From Palsa-295 sp963781105 (GTDB taxonomy: Bacteria; Acidobacteriota; Terriglobia; Acidiferrales; UBA7541), in contig CAWAED010000020.1 of assembly GCA_963781105.1 (NCBI GenBank), forward strand, positions 62,001 through 126,000: a DNA stretch of 64,000 nt. The letters are read 5' to 3'. The notes under the pieces were generated by a model that worked only from the letters and a program-made list of their open reading frames with translations, had not been told where the DNA came from and ran no database searches. How positions within the stretch are numbered: the stretch's first letter is position 1; every line of letters starts with the position of its first letter. Below are positions 1-8,064 of this stretch, in pieces. The translations under genes were made by a program, and so were the position numbers.

Positions 1-1
1 T

Positions 2-307
2 AATCGCCATGCGCTCCACGATGTGGGTCAGGCCGCAGCCAATCTCGCGCTACAAGCACATGCGCTCGGCCTCGCCGTGCACCAAATGGCCGGAATCCTG
101 CCGGACAAGGCGCGCGAGCTTTTCGGGATTCCGGAGGGTTACGAGCCGGTCGCAGGCATTGCGATCGGCTATCCCGGCGAGCCGGAAAATCTTCCCGATC
201 AACTGCGAGAACGTGAAGTAGCGCCGCGCCAACGCAAACCGCTCGATTCGTTCGTCTTCACCGGAAAGTGGGGAAAGGTTTCGCCGATTGTCGGCGGCAA
301 ATCCTAA
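2..307 (+). CDS. Nitroreductase family protein, C-terminal part (cut by window edge)
   Basis: The reading frame is already open at the first bases of the window and stops at 307, so only about the last 101 residues are visible. The text around a GLAVHQM motif, a FGIPEGYEP segment, an AIGYPG turn and a closing RKPLDSFVF is typical of the C-terminal end of FMN-dependent nitroreductase-fold oxidoreductases. An internal GTG at 23 is in frame but is not the start, because the upstream codons continue the family pattern. Substrate cannot be inferred. The nitroreductase family call is good; the exact subfamily is unknown. Confidence 0.8.
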   Translation, partial: NRHALHDVGQAAANLALQAHALGLAVHQMAGILPDKARELFGIPEGYEPVAGIAIGYPGEPENLPDQLREREVAPRQRKPLDSFVFTGKWGKVSPIVGGKS

Positions 308-361
308 CGCGAACAGGCATGCTGGGCGAACCGTTCACGCACGGCTAGAACCGAAGTCGAA

Positions 362-450
362 GTCATCCCGAGCGCAGCGAGGGATCTGCTTTTCGCTCAA
401 CCGCAAAGAAAAAGCAGATTCCTCGGGCCTAATTCGCCCCTCGGAATGAC
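362..450. repeat. Long imperfect inverted repeat (REP/BIME-like element)
   Basis: The left arm begins GTCATCCCGAG, runs through a GAGGGATCTGC segment and ends in a T-run. The right arm is its near-complement, ending CTCGGAATGAC. About 15 unpaired bases lie between them. Single left arms of the same sequence recur at 47445, 47987 and 49921, so this is a dispersed repeat family. Here it lies between the convergent ends of the nitroreductase and dcd genes, where its folded RNA could also act as a terminator for both. Confidence 0.75.
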
Positions 451-467
451 GATTCGGTTGCTCCGAG

Positions 468-1022
468 CTAAATCTTCGGCAGGACAATTCCCTGCTGCGA
501 TTGGTACTTGCCCTTCTTATCTTTGTACGAGATTTCGCACTGCTCGTCGGATTCGAAGAAGATCACCTGGCACAAGCCTTCGTTCGCATAAATGCGCGCA
601 GGCAGCGGCGTGGTGTTGCTGATCTCGAGCGTCACGAAGCCTTCCCATTCCGGCTCGAAGGGTGTGACGTTCACGATGATTCCGCAGCGCGCATAAGTGG
701 ACTTGCCCACGCAGATCGTCAAGCAGCTTCGCGGAATCCGGAAATATTCCACCGAGCGGCCCAGCGCAAAGGAATTGGGCGGCACGATGCAGATATCGCC
801 CTTGAATTCGACGAACGACTTCGGATCGAAGTGCTTGGGATCCACGATCGAGGAATTCACGTTGGTGAAAATGCGGAACTCGTCCGCCACGCGCATGTCA
901 TAGCCATAGGACGAGACGCCGTAGCTGATGACGCCCTCGCGCACCTGGCGATCTTCAAACGGTTCGATCATGCGATGCTCGCGCGCCATCTTGCTAATCC
1001 ACTTGTCAGACTTCACCGACAT
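468..1022 (-). CDS. dcd: dCTP deaminase
   Basis: This enzyme deaminates dCTP to dUTP, the usual bacterial route to dTMP. The protein is about 184 residues, normal for the family. It has the YGVSSYGYD segment, the ALGRSVEYFRIP strand, the GKSTYAR substrate loop and a GFVTLEISNTTPLP segment that contains the catalytic glutamate. Two ATG codons sit next to each other. AGGAGG is only two bases before the first (1025) but five before the second (1022), so the second is preferred. I cannot tell from sequence whether it also has dUTPase activity as some homologues do. It is transcribed divergently from the HU-like gene. Confidence 0.93.
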   Translation of the reverse strand: MSVKSDKWISKMAREHRMIEPFEDRQVREGVISYGVSSYGYDMRVADEFRIFTNVNSSIVDPKHFDPKSFVEFKGDICIVPPNSFALGRSVEYFRIPRSCLTICVGKSTYARCGIIVNVTPFEPEWEGFVTLEISNTTPLPARIYANEGLCQVIFFESDEQCEISYKDKKGKYQSQQGIVLPKI

Positions 1023-1147
1023 CATTTCCTCCTGGTCATACCACTCGTGCTGTCTTCACTGGCCGCTCGCCGATCGTGCGCGAAATGGCGTCCAAGCCGG
1101 GCTGCCGGGCTAATCGAAGCCGGGCAGTGTAATACACCGCACAGCGC

Positions 1148-1176
1148 TTGACAACCTGCAAACCCCTGTCTAGCAT
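1148..1176 (+). promoter_or_regulatory. Sigma70-type promoter of the HU-like gene
   Basis: A perfect -35 TTGACA at 1148-1153 is followed after 17 bases by -10 TAGCAT at 1171-1176. The predicted transcript start is near 1183, and a GGGAGG ribosome site (1192-1197) precedes the GTG start at 1203. Confidence 0.75.
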
Positions 1177-1202
1177 AGGTTTCCGGTCAGTGGGAGGCAC
1201 GT

Positions 1203-1496
1203 GTGATCAAGCTCGACATCGTAAATGCTATCGTACAGAAAACGAATATTACCCGCACGAAAGCCGAACAGGCAGTGGAAACCGTCTTCGAGGCCATGAA
1301 GAACGCGCTGGGCCGCGGTGAGCGCATCGAACTTCGGCGCTTCGGCGTATTCAACGTGAAGCCCCGCAAGACCGGCATCGGCCGCAACCCTCGCACTGGA
1401 CAGCAGGTTAGCATCCCGCCCGGCAAAGCGGTCCGCTTCAAGCCCGGCAAGGAATTGCAGGCGCTGCCCGCGGCTGCTCCAACTCCCAAGCCCTGA
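1203..1496 (+). CDS. HU/IHF-family nucleoid DNA-binding protein
   Basis: This small basic protein (97 residues) bends and packs DNA as a dimer. The family pattern is clear: N-terminal helices with a KTNITRTKAEQAVE segment, then RIELRRFGVF and the DNA-binding arm with RKTGIGRNPRTG, followed by the conserved IPPGKAVRFKPGK. A short Ala/Pro tail (about ten residues) extends beyond the usual HU end. The GTG start is supported by GGGAGG six bases upstream. It has its own sigma70 promoter and a hairpin with a T-run after it, so it is probably monocistronic. HU and IHF subunits cannot be separated with confidence. Confidence 0.92.
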   Translation: MIKLDIVNAIVQKTNITRTKAEQAVETVFEAMKNALGRGERIELRRFGVFNVKPRKTGIGRNPRTGQQVSIPPGKAVRFKPGKELQALPAAAPTPKP

Positions 1497-1512
1497 TCGA
1501 GATGGCGCTCAT

Positions 1513-1545
1513 CGCCGCTGCGAGCGGCGCGGAACCCGTTTTTTT
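1513..1545 (+). terminator. Hairpin and T-run after the HU-like gene
   Basis: Seven-base arms CGCCGCT/AGCGGCG (1513-1529) enclose a 3-base loop, and a run of seven T follows at 1539-1545. The nine-base gap between stem and T-run makes it weaker than a textbook intrinsic terminator. Confidence 0.45.
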
Positions 1546-1550
1546 GCGCC

Positions 1551-2564
1551 GTGCATCCAAAACTCATGCGTAATGGCACCGGCAACGGGGACGGCCGATT
1601 ACCACTGGAAGTGCTCGACCGGCGATTCGCCGAGGTCATTGACCTTCCGCCGCCTCGAGTGACGGCTCGTCGCCCTCCTTATTGGCCCGCTCTGATTTTA
1701 TTCATTCTGACAGTGGCAACCACGCTCGCCGCGGGAGCGATGTTCGCCATTTCTTACGCCAACGACTCGGCGCAGGCCATCGCCGACGAAAGTCTTCTCA
1801 CGCTGCCTTTGCTACTGCTTCAGCATCCGCACTTGCTCCTGTTGGGTGTTCCCTTTGCTGCGACGCTGCTGGGGTTTTTGATGGCGCATGAAATGGGCCA
1901 TTATCTTGCGTGCAAGTATTACGGGATTGATTGCAGCTACCCGTTCTTTTTGCCGTCGCCATTTCTCTTTGGCACGTTTGGCGCGGTGATCAAAATTCGT
2001 GCGCCGATCACCACGCGCCGCGCGCTCTTTGATATCGGAATTGCGGGACCGATCCTGGGCTTCATCGTGGCGGTGCCGGCGCTCGCATATGGAATCGCCG
2101 TCTCACGAATCGTTCCCGGAGCGCAAGACGATTCTGGCATCATTTTTGGCGTGCCGCCGCTGATGCGATTTTTCTCCGCGATTTTTCATCCCGGCGTGGA
2201 TCCTTATTCCCTACTGCTGCATCCTGTGGCGCGTGCCGCTTGGTTCGGGCTGTTAGCGACGGCGCTGAATCTGCTTCCCGTGTGGCAGCTTGATGGCGGG
2301 CACATCATCTATAGCTTGACGCCCGAGCGCCATCAGCGGATTTCGTTAGCTGTGGCGCTGGGTTTGGTGTTTATGGGCGCGCGCTTCTGGTATGGCTGGG
2401 CGTTTTGGGGCATCGTGCTGCTGGTGCTGGCGCTGCGCCTAAAGCATCCGCCTTTATACGATCGCTGGCAGCCGCTCGATGCTTCGCGGAAATTGCTCGC
2501 CGTGCTCGCGCTGGTGATGTTCCTACTGTGCCTAACTCTTATGCCGACCAATAATCCGTGGTGA
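1551..2564 (+). CDS. Site-2-protease family (M50) membrane zinc metalloprotease
   Basis: This is a polytopic membrane protein of 337 residues with the two signatures of the family. HEMGH at residues 113-117 lies in a membrane segment, and NLLPVWQLDGGH at about 240-251 supplies the third zinc ligand. Such proteases cut membrane-embedded substrates such as anti-sigma factors. No PDZ domain is visible, unlike RseP; the layout resembles the plant EGY/cyanobacterial S2P group. The first in-frame start is GTG at 1551; ATG at 1566 is an alternative and removes only five residues. It follows the HU-like gene with a hairpin between them, and its substrate is unknown. Confidence 0.88.
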   Translation: MHPKLMRNGTGNGDGRLPLEVLDRRFAEVIDLPPPRVTARRPPYWPALILFILTVATTLAAGAMFAISYANDSAQAIADESLLTLPLLLLQHPHLLLLGVPFAATLLGFLMAHEMGHYLACKYYGIDCSYPFFLPSPFLFGTFGAVIKIRAPITTRRALFDIGIAGPILGFIVAVPALAYGIAVSRIVPGAQDDSGIIFGVPPLMRFFSAIFHPGVDPYSLLLHPVARAAWFGLLATALNLLPVWQLDGGHIIYSLTPERHQRISLAVALGLVFMGARFWYGWAFWGIVLLVLALRLKHPPLYDRWQPLDASRKLLAVLALVMFLLCLTLMPTNNPW

Positions 2565-2639
2565 GCTGTCGCCTCCCCTAAGTCACTCCCCGCGACGCGA
2601 CGAAACGGGACTCTGCCGAATTCGCGCGGATTGAAGCAC

Positions 2640-3629
2640 TCATGCGGCGGACGTATACATTCGCTCGCGGCGGCGTTGCACTAGGTCATGCGCCGCAACG
2701 CCCCACTCCGGGAAATTGAACTGAAAGCCATGAGCGAGCAACCGGCCAGGGACTACGCGTCGGCTCTTAAGGATCAACTCCGTTTCGGTGCGCAGAAAGA
2801 CGGCACCTATCTCCAACATCCACGCGCTGGCGGGTAATCCGATGCGCGTGCCCCAGGCTTTGCGCAGATCAGACATAAATTCTGCGTTCGGGACGGGATT
2901 GGGCGAGGCAATATTAATCGCGCCATCCAGATCTTCGTGGGCGATCAAGTAGTCGATTGACCGCAAGAAGTCCTGGTCGTGAATCCACGATACAAATTGC
3001 TTCCCTGATCCCGAGGCGCCACCCAACCGGAAGCGCACGAGCCGCAACAGCGTGTCGAAAATGCCATCCGGATCGGGGCTCATCACCATCGCGCTGCGCA
3101 ATGCGATTTTGCGGGTACCGGGCGATGAAGACGAGAAAAACGCCTCCTCCCAACTGGTGGCAACGTCAATGCTGAAGCGCCACGTTGACGGCGCGTTCGC
3201 TTCGTTGCCTCCAATTTCGCCGGTGGCCTCGTCCATCACGCGATCGTACGCGTCGCGGTAAATTGTCGCGGTGCTGGCATTCATCCAGATGCGAGGAGGA
3301 TGGGACGACCGGATGATCGCTTCGCCAATGAGACGGGTGGTTCGAGTGCGCGATTCCTTGATCGCGCGGCGATTGGGCTGGTTGTAACGGCAGTTGACGC
3401 TGCGCCCCGCAAGGTTGATGACGAGATCCGCATTGTCAATCGCCTCTGTCCAAGGCCCTAGCGTTTCGCCGTTCCAGGGAACAACTCGCCACGGCGCAGG
3501 GGCGGCAGTTCTGGCGATAACCACAACATCGTGCCCTTTCGCGTGAAAGTGTCTGGCGACAATCGTTCCGACCTGACCGGACCCGCCCGGCAGTACGATT
3601 CGCAGCGGCTGAGTGCTCACACGCTGCAT
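2640..3629 (-). CDS. TIGR01777-type epimerase (SDR family)
   Basis: This is an extended short-chain dehydrogenase-like protein of about 329 residues. It opens with the nucleotide-binding GGSGQVG loop and contains a NLAGRSVNCRYN segment and a WMNASTATIY segment, which match the TIGR01777/YfcH group. The C-terminal part resembles the DUF1731 tail. The reaction of most members is unknown. ATG at 3629 is preferred over an upstream TTG at 3647. It is the last gene of the long minus-strand run, six bases or so after priA in transcription order. A second member of the same family lies at 32174-33076; the two are clearly diverged. Confidence 0.82.
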   Translation of the reverse strand: MQRVSTQPLRIVLPGGSGQVGTIVARHFHAKGHDVVVIARTAAPAPWRVVPWNGETLGPWTEAIDNADLVINLAGRSVNCRYNQPNRRAIKESRTRTTRLIGEAIIRSSHPPRIWMNASTATIYRDAYDRVMDEATGEIGGNEANAPSTWRFSIDVATSWEEAFFSSSSPGTRKIALRSAMVMSPDPDGIFDTLLRLVRFRLGGASGSGKQFVSWIHDQDFLRSIDYLIAHEDLDGAINIASPNPVPNAEFMSDLRKAWGTRIGLPASAWMLEIGAVFLRTETELILKSRRVVPGRLLAHGFQFNFPEWGVAAHDLVQRRRERMYTSAA

Positions 3630-3653
3630 TATGACATCTATCCTCAATGCGCG

Positions 3654-6104
3654 TTACGAAAGGCTGGTGGGGTCAACGTCCACGATGATGCTGGTTTCCG
3701 GGATCTCTTTCTTCGCGCAGAAATCGAGGGTGCCGCTCAGCGCCTGCGAGAGCGCGGAGCGCCGCGGCGATTTCAGCAGAAATTGATAACGGTATTCCTG
3801 ACGCAAACGTGCGAGCGGGGCCGCGGCCGGGCCCAGAACTTTTACACCGCGTTCTTCGAATGGCGCGAAATAGGCCGCGAGCGAGCGCGACCAGCGGATC
3901 GCATTTTCGATTTTGCGGTCGCGCACCAGGATGCTGGCGAGCGCTGTGAACGGCGGGTAATGAAGCATGCGCCGGAAATGCGCTTCCTTCTCGTAGAACG
4001 AAACGTAATCCTGCTTCGCCGCGAGCTGGATTGCGTAGTGCTCGGGGTAATGCGTCTCCACCAGGACTTCGCCGGAAAGATCGCCACGGCCGGCACGGCC
4101 CGCCACTTGCGTGAGCAACTGGAAAGTGCGTTCGGCGGCTCGAAAATCCGGTAGGCCGAGCGCCAGGTCCGCAGCCACAACGCCAACGAGGGTGACGCGC
4201 TGGAAATCGTGGCCCTTCGCAACCATCTGCGTGCCCACCAGCACATCCAATTGGCCGGACGCGAACGCGCCCAGCACTTGTTGGTATTCGCGTTTGGTGC
4301 GCACCGTGTCGCGGTCCAGGCGCGCGATCCGCGCGCTTGGAAAATGCTCGTGCAGATATTCTTCCACGCGCTCGGCGCCATCTCCGACGAAGTACATATA
4401 CTCGGCGCGGCATTTCGGGCACTGCTTCGGCGGGCGAATCGAATATCCGCAGTAATGGCACTCCAGGCGCTGTCGGCTCTTGTGGTACGTCAGCGCAATG
4501 CTGCAATTTTCGCATTGCACGAACGCGCCGCAGCTGCGGCACAAGCTGGACCACGAATAGCCGCGGCGATTGATCAGGATCATCGCCTGCGTTTTTTCTT
4601 CGAGCCGCAGGGCGACGGCGGCACGCAGCGATTCGGAAACGGGCGCGGCCTTATGCGCGCGGCGAAACTCTTCGCGAAGGTCCACCACACGCACATCCGC
4701 CAGCGGGCGGTTGGCGACACGCGCGGTCAGTTCCAGCAATTGATATTTTCCGCCACGGGCGTTGTGATATGTCTCGAGCGATGGCGTCGCGGAACCCAGC
4801 AGCGCGACGGCTCCCTCCAGCCGCGCGCGATAAACCGCCGTATCGCGGCCGTGGTAGCGCGGCGTCTCTTCCTGCTTGTAGCTGGACTCCTGCTCCTCAT
4901 CCACGATCAGCAAGCCCAGATTTTCCAGCGGCGCAAAAACCGCCGAGCGCGTGCCGACCACGACGCGCGCTTCTCCGCGGCGCACGCGCCACCATTCGCG
5001 CGCGCGCTCGACGTCCGGCAAGCCGCTGTGCAGGGTCGCAACCGTCGCGCCGAAGCGCGCACGCACCAAGCGCCCCAGCCAGAGTGTCAGCGCGATTTCC
5101 GGAACGAGGACGATTGCCGTCTTCCCACGCGATAGCGTCGCTTCGATCGCGCCCATATAAACTTCCGTCTTGCCGCTGCCGGTCACTCCGTGCAAAAGCG
5201 CTGCTTCGAATTTGTCCGCCACGATCCAGCGCCAGATTTCTGCAAGAACTTGTTTTTGCTCGGCATTCAACACATTCGCTGGCGGCGTGAAATCCGTTTC
5301 CCACGCATCTTCGCCGGGGATGAGCGGCTCTTCCCACGTGAGCAGCATGCCGGCATTTTCTAGCCGTTTGATGACGAGCGCTGTGACGCTCGCTTTTTCG
5401 AGCAGCAGTTCGAGCGGAAGCGGTCCTAGAGTGTCTGTCAGAACTTCGCGAACCCGTTTTTCGGGCTCGCCGACGGGCCGGTCCGGAGCGTCAGTCCGCC
5501 ACGCCACAATCTTCTGCACGCGAGTCTTGCGGCGGCGCGCGACTTCGCGTGCGGCCAGATAACCGTGGCGCACGAATTTTTCCGCGGCAGCCTCACCGCC
5601 CGGCATGCGCCGGACGCGCGCTGTACGAACGGGGTGATCATTCGCGCCTGGCGCGTCCAAATCAAACGCTCGCAGAAAGTCCAGCTCGGCCTTCTCTACG
5701 TCCGTGATTTCTTTTTCGGCGGAGAGAGCTTGCAGGTAGGCGCGTCCGGCGTCGGTAAGCCAATATTCGCGATCGTGGCGCAGCTCGATTTCCGGAGGGA
5801 GCATCGCGCGAAACGTCTCACCGATGGGCGCGAGATAATAGCGGCTGATCCAGTGGCCCAGCTCGATGAGTTTCGGCGGCAGCGCGGGCAAGGGATCGAG
5901 CAGCTCGGCAATTTCCTTGATGCGCTTCGTTTCAGGGGCTTGTTGCGCAAGGGCGAGTCCGACTCCAACCATGGGACGGTTGCGAAATGGCACCAGCACA
6001 CGGCGTCCCACCAGCTCTTCGCCGTTAAACGAATCCGGTACGGCGTAAGTGAACGCCGAGCGCAGCGGCACAGGCAGCGCGACTTCCAGGTAACGTTGAG
6101 TCAT
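3654..6104 (-). CDS. priA: Primosomal protein N' (PriA helicase)
   Basis: PriA is a 3'-5' superfamily 2 helicase that reloads the replisome at stalled forks. The 816-residue protein has the N-terminal 3'BD domain, Walker A GVTGSGKT at about 306-313, a DEEQ Walker B at about 402-405, and the inserted zinc-binding region with four CxxC-like pairs (CRSC, CENC, CHYC, CPKC) at about 522-565. These are followed by the GTQMVAKGHDF and QVAGRAGR motifs. The start is taken as ATG 6104, the beginning of the conserved MTQRYLEVALPV; the open frame continues upstream to 6194 without family similarity. The DEEQ rather than DEEH box is a mild variant. Its neighbour downstream is the epimerase gene. Confidence 0.95.
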   Translation of the reverse strand: MTQRYLEVALPVPLRSAFTYAVPDSFNGEELVGRRVLVPFRNRPMVGVGLALAQQAPETKRIKEIAELLDPLPALPPKLIELGHWISRYYLAPIGETFRAMLPPEIELRHDREYWLTDAGRAYLQALSAEKEITDVEKAELDFLRAFDLDAPGANDHPVRTARVRRMPGGEAAAEKFVRHGYLAAREVARRRKTRVQKIVAWRTDAPDRPVGEPEKRVREVLTDTLGPLPLELLLEKASVTALVIKRLENAGMLLTWEEPLIPGEDAWETDFTPPANVLNAEQKQVLAEIWRWIVADKFEAALLHGVTGSGKTEVYMGAIEATLSRGKTAIVLVPEIALTLWLGRLVRARFGATVATLHSGLPDVERAREWWRVRRGEARVVVGTRSAVFAPLENLGLLIVDEEQESSYKQEETPRYHGRDTAVYRARLEGAVALLGSATPSLETYHNARGGKYQLLELTARVANRPLADVRVVDLREEFRRAHKAAPVSESLRAAVALRLEEKTQAMILINRRGYSWSSLCRSCGAFVQCENCSIALTYHKSRQRLECHYCGYSIRPPKQCPKCRAEYMYFVGDGAERVEEYLHEHFPSARIARLDRDTVRTKREYQQVLGAFASGQLDVLVGTQMVAKGHDFQRVTLVGVVAADLALGLPDFRAAERTFQLLTQVAGRAGRGDLSGEVLVETHYPEHYAIQLAAKQDYVSFYEKEAHFRRMLHYPPFTALASILVRDRKIENAIRWSRSLAAYFAPFEERGVKVLGPAAAPLARLRQEYRYQFLLKSPRRSALSQALSGTLDFCAKKEIPETSIIVDVDPTSLS

Positions 6105-6210
6105 GGATTCCGAAATATAGTGTAACAGCGTAGGAGAGTTGTTCGACGGATGGCGGCACTCTGTCAGCTGTAAATCCGCTGCGCCTGGATGCACGGGCAG
6201 CCGTGCGAGT

Positions 6211-7149
6211 CTACAAACTGACCATCACGACGCCTGCGAAGATCAGCACGATGCCGAGCCACTGGCTGAGCTCCAGCCGCTCGCGCAGAAAAATCCATGA
6301 CAGCAGGACCGTGACCGCGCCGTAGAGCGACGCCAGTACGCTGACGACTGAAACCTGCCCCGTGCTGAGCCCGGCGTTATTCGCGACGAATGCCGCCGTA
6401 TCCAGCACGCCGACGGCGAGCAGCAGCCACCACACCCCGCCGCGCGGAAGCCGGATTGACTGGCCAACGGGAGCGGCCACCACCGCCAGCGATACCAACG
6501 CGGTCAAACGCATCACCCACACTGACACAGCGCTGCCCACCAACGGCACCACGTAAAAGCCGAGGAACCAGAACATCACGCCGAATGCCAGTGCCGCGAA
6601 AATTGCCCAGCCCACGCCCTTGGATAAATGTGCGTGCGCAGTTTCTCCACCGGCCGCGGTCGCCGAACCGGCTGGCGTCACTGCCGTCGTCACTGCCGTC
6701 GCCGCCGCGCTCTTGGCTTGCGGCGCAAACGATGTGGCCGCGAGAATCACTCCTACCAGCGTGACCGCAAGGCCTGTCGCGCGCAACGCATGAATGCGCT
6801 CGCCGCTCAAGAGCGAGAGAGCCACGGTGAGCGCGGGATAACTCGACGAAACCGGCCCCACGATGCTCATCGTGCCAACCTCGAACGAGTGATAAAGCGC
6901 AAGCGACCCCACCATGTTCAAAATGCCCGCCGCGATAGCCATCGCCCAAGGGCGCCAGCCCGGCGCAACGCCCGAAAACCCAAGTGTCCATTTCAGGTAA
7001 GCGCTCAGCGCCAGAAAACCAAAAAACTGCATGAAGAAAAGCGTGCGGTAGGCGCCCACGCGCCGCGACGCAAAGCGCGCCGCAAAATCCGCCGCGCCCC
7101 AGGAGAAGGCGCCGGTCAATCCCAGGAGGATGGCAAGCGAAACGTTCAT
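6211..7149 (-). CDS. EamA/DMT-family transporter
   Basis: This integral membrane protein of 312 residues is built from two EamA halves of about five helices each. The first half begins GLTGAFSWGAADFAARFASRR, and the second ends with SWIFLRERLELSQWLGIVLI, a standard DMT signature. The two halves are joined by an unusually long Ala/Thr-rich cytoplasmic or periplasmic linker (about residues 150-180). Substrate is unknown; the family includes metabolite and amino-acid exporters. It lies 12 bases after the uracil-DNA glycosylase gene in transcription order, and a gap of about 107 bases separates it from priA. Confidence 0.85.
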   Translation of the reverse strand: MNVSLAILLGLTGAFSWGAADFAARFASRRVGAYRTLFFMQFFGFLALSAYLKWTLGFSGVAPGWRPWAMAIAAGILNMVGSLALYHSFEVGTMSIVGPVSSSYPALTVALSLLSGERIHALRATGLAVTLVGVILAATSFAPQAKSAAATAVTTAVTPAGSATAAGGETAHAHLSKGVGWAIFAALAFGVMFWFLGFYVVPLVGSAVSVWVMRLTALVSLAVVAAPVGQSIRLPRGGVWWLLLAVGVLDTAAFVANNAGLSTGQVSVVSVLASLYGAVTVLLSWIFLRERLELSQWLGIVLIFAGVVMVSL

Positions 7150-7161
7150 GGCCCGGAAACT

Positions 7162-8043
7162 CTAGCGTTTCCGGGGCTGCAGGCCGAGAAGCGCCATCAC
7201 TTTTTGCAGGTCTTTCCACACTTCGCTTTTCGCGGGAGGATTGCGCAGCAAATAGGCGGGATGATAGGTGGCAATCAATTTCGCTCCGCGGAAATCAAAC
7301 CACTCGCCGCGGAACTTCGAAATACCCTGCGTGGTTTGCAGCAGCGTTTGCGCCGCGCAACTCCCCAGCGCGCAGACCACCTTCGGCTTGATCACGTCGA
7401 GCTGGCGCAACAGGTACGGCGAGCACGTCGCGATTTCGTCTTTTTCCGGCAAACGATTTTCCGGCGGGCGGCACTTCACCACGTTCGCGATGTAAACGTC
7501 CTCGCGGCGCAAATTCATCGCTTCGATCATTTGCGTCAATAATTTCCCGGCGCGCCCCACGAACGGCTCGCCTTTGATGTCTTCGTCATGGCCTGGACCT
7601 TCGCCGACGAACACCAGATCGGCTTTCGGATTGCCAACGCCGTAGACGATGTTCGTGCGCGCCTTGTGCAATTTGCAGCGCGTGCAATCGCCGATGTCCT
7701 CGCGGATGCGCGGCAGCGTGTCGTCCACGATGCGATCGATGGATTCGAATAACGATGGCAGCGCGGCGGGAGCCACGATCGCCGGTGCCGCCGCAGGCGC
7801 AGCGACGGGCTTCGCAGCGGGCGTAAGCTTGCGTGCCGATGCCGCGGCAGCAGCGGCCATTGCGGCCGGAGCCGATTCAACAGCCTCAATAGCTACAGCG
7901 TCGAGGAAGGACTCTTGCGGTTGCTGTAATGGGGCGCGATCGCGATAATACGGCCCCAGACCCAACTCCTCGCCGTAGCGCAGCCAATCCTTCACTTGCT
8001 CTTCCACGCGAGTGCCCACACCTGCACGCCTAGCCGGATCCAT
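7162..8043 (-). CDS. Family 4 uracil-DNA glycosylase
   Basis: This enzyme removes uracil from DNA and carries a 4Fe-4S cluster. Visible marks are the CTRCKLHKAR cysteine pair, the GEGPGHDED catalytic loop, FVGRAGKLL, NVVKCRPPENR and the TYHPAYLLRNP motif. The core occupies about residues 110-290, a normal size. The first 110 residues are an addition rich in alanine and proline, with an N-terminal helix (VGTRVEEQVKDWLRYGEELG), and resemble a flexible tether. It sits between coaBC and a transporter in the long minus-strand run. Confidence 0.9.
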   Translation of the reverse strand: MDPARRAGVGTRVEEQVKDWLRYGEELGLGPYYRDRAPLQQPQESFLDAVAIEAVESAPAAMAAAAAASARKLTPAAKPVAAPAAAPAIVAPAALPSLFESIDRIVDDTLPRIREDIGDCTRCKLHKARTNIVYGVGNPKADLVFVGEGPGHDEDIKGEPFVGRAGKLLTQMIEAMNLRREDVYIANVVKCRPPENRLPEKDEIATCSPYLLRQLDVIKPKVVCALGSCAAQTLLQTTQGISKFRGEWFDFRGAKLIATYHPAYLLRNPPAKSEVWKDLQKVMALLGLQPRKR

Positions 8044-8064
8044 TGAATCCTCCCGCTTGAGAAC

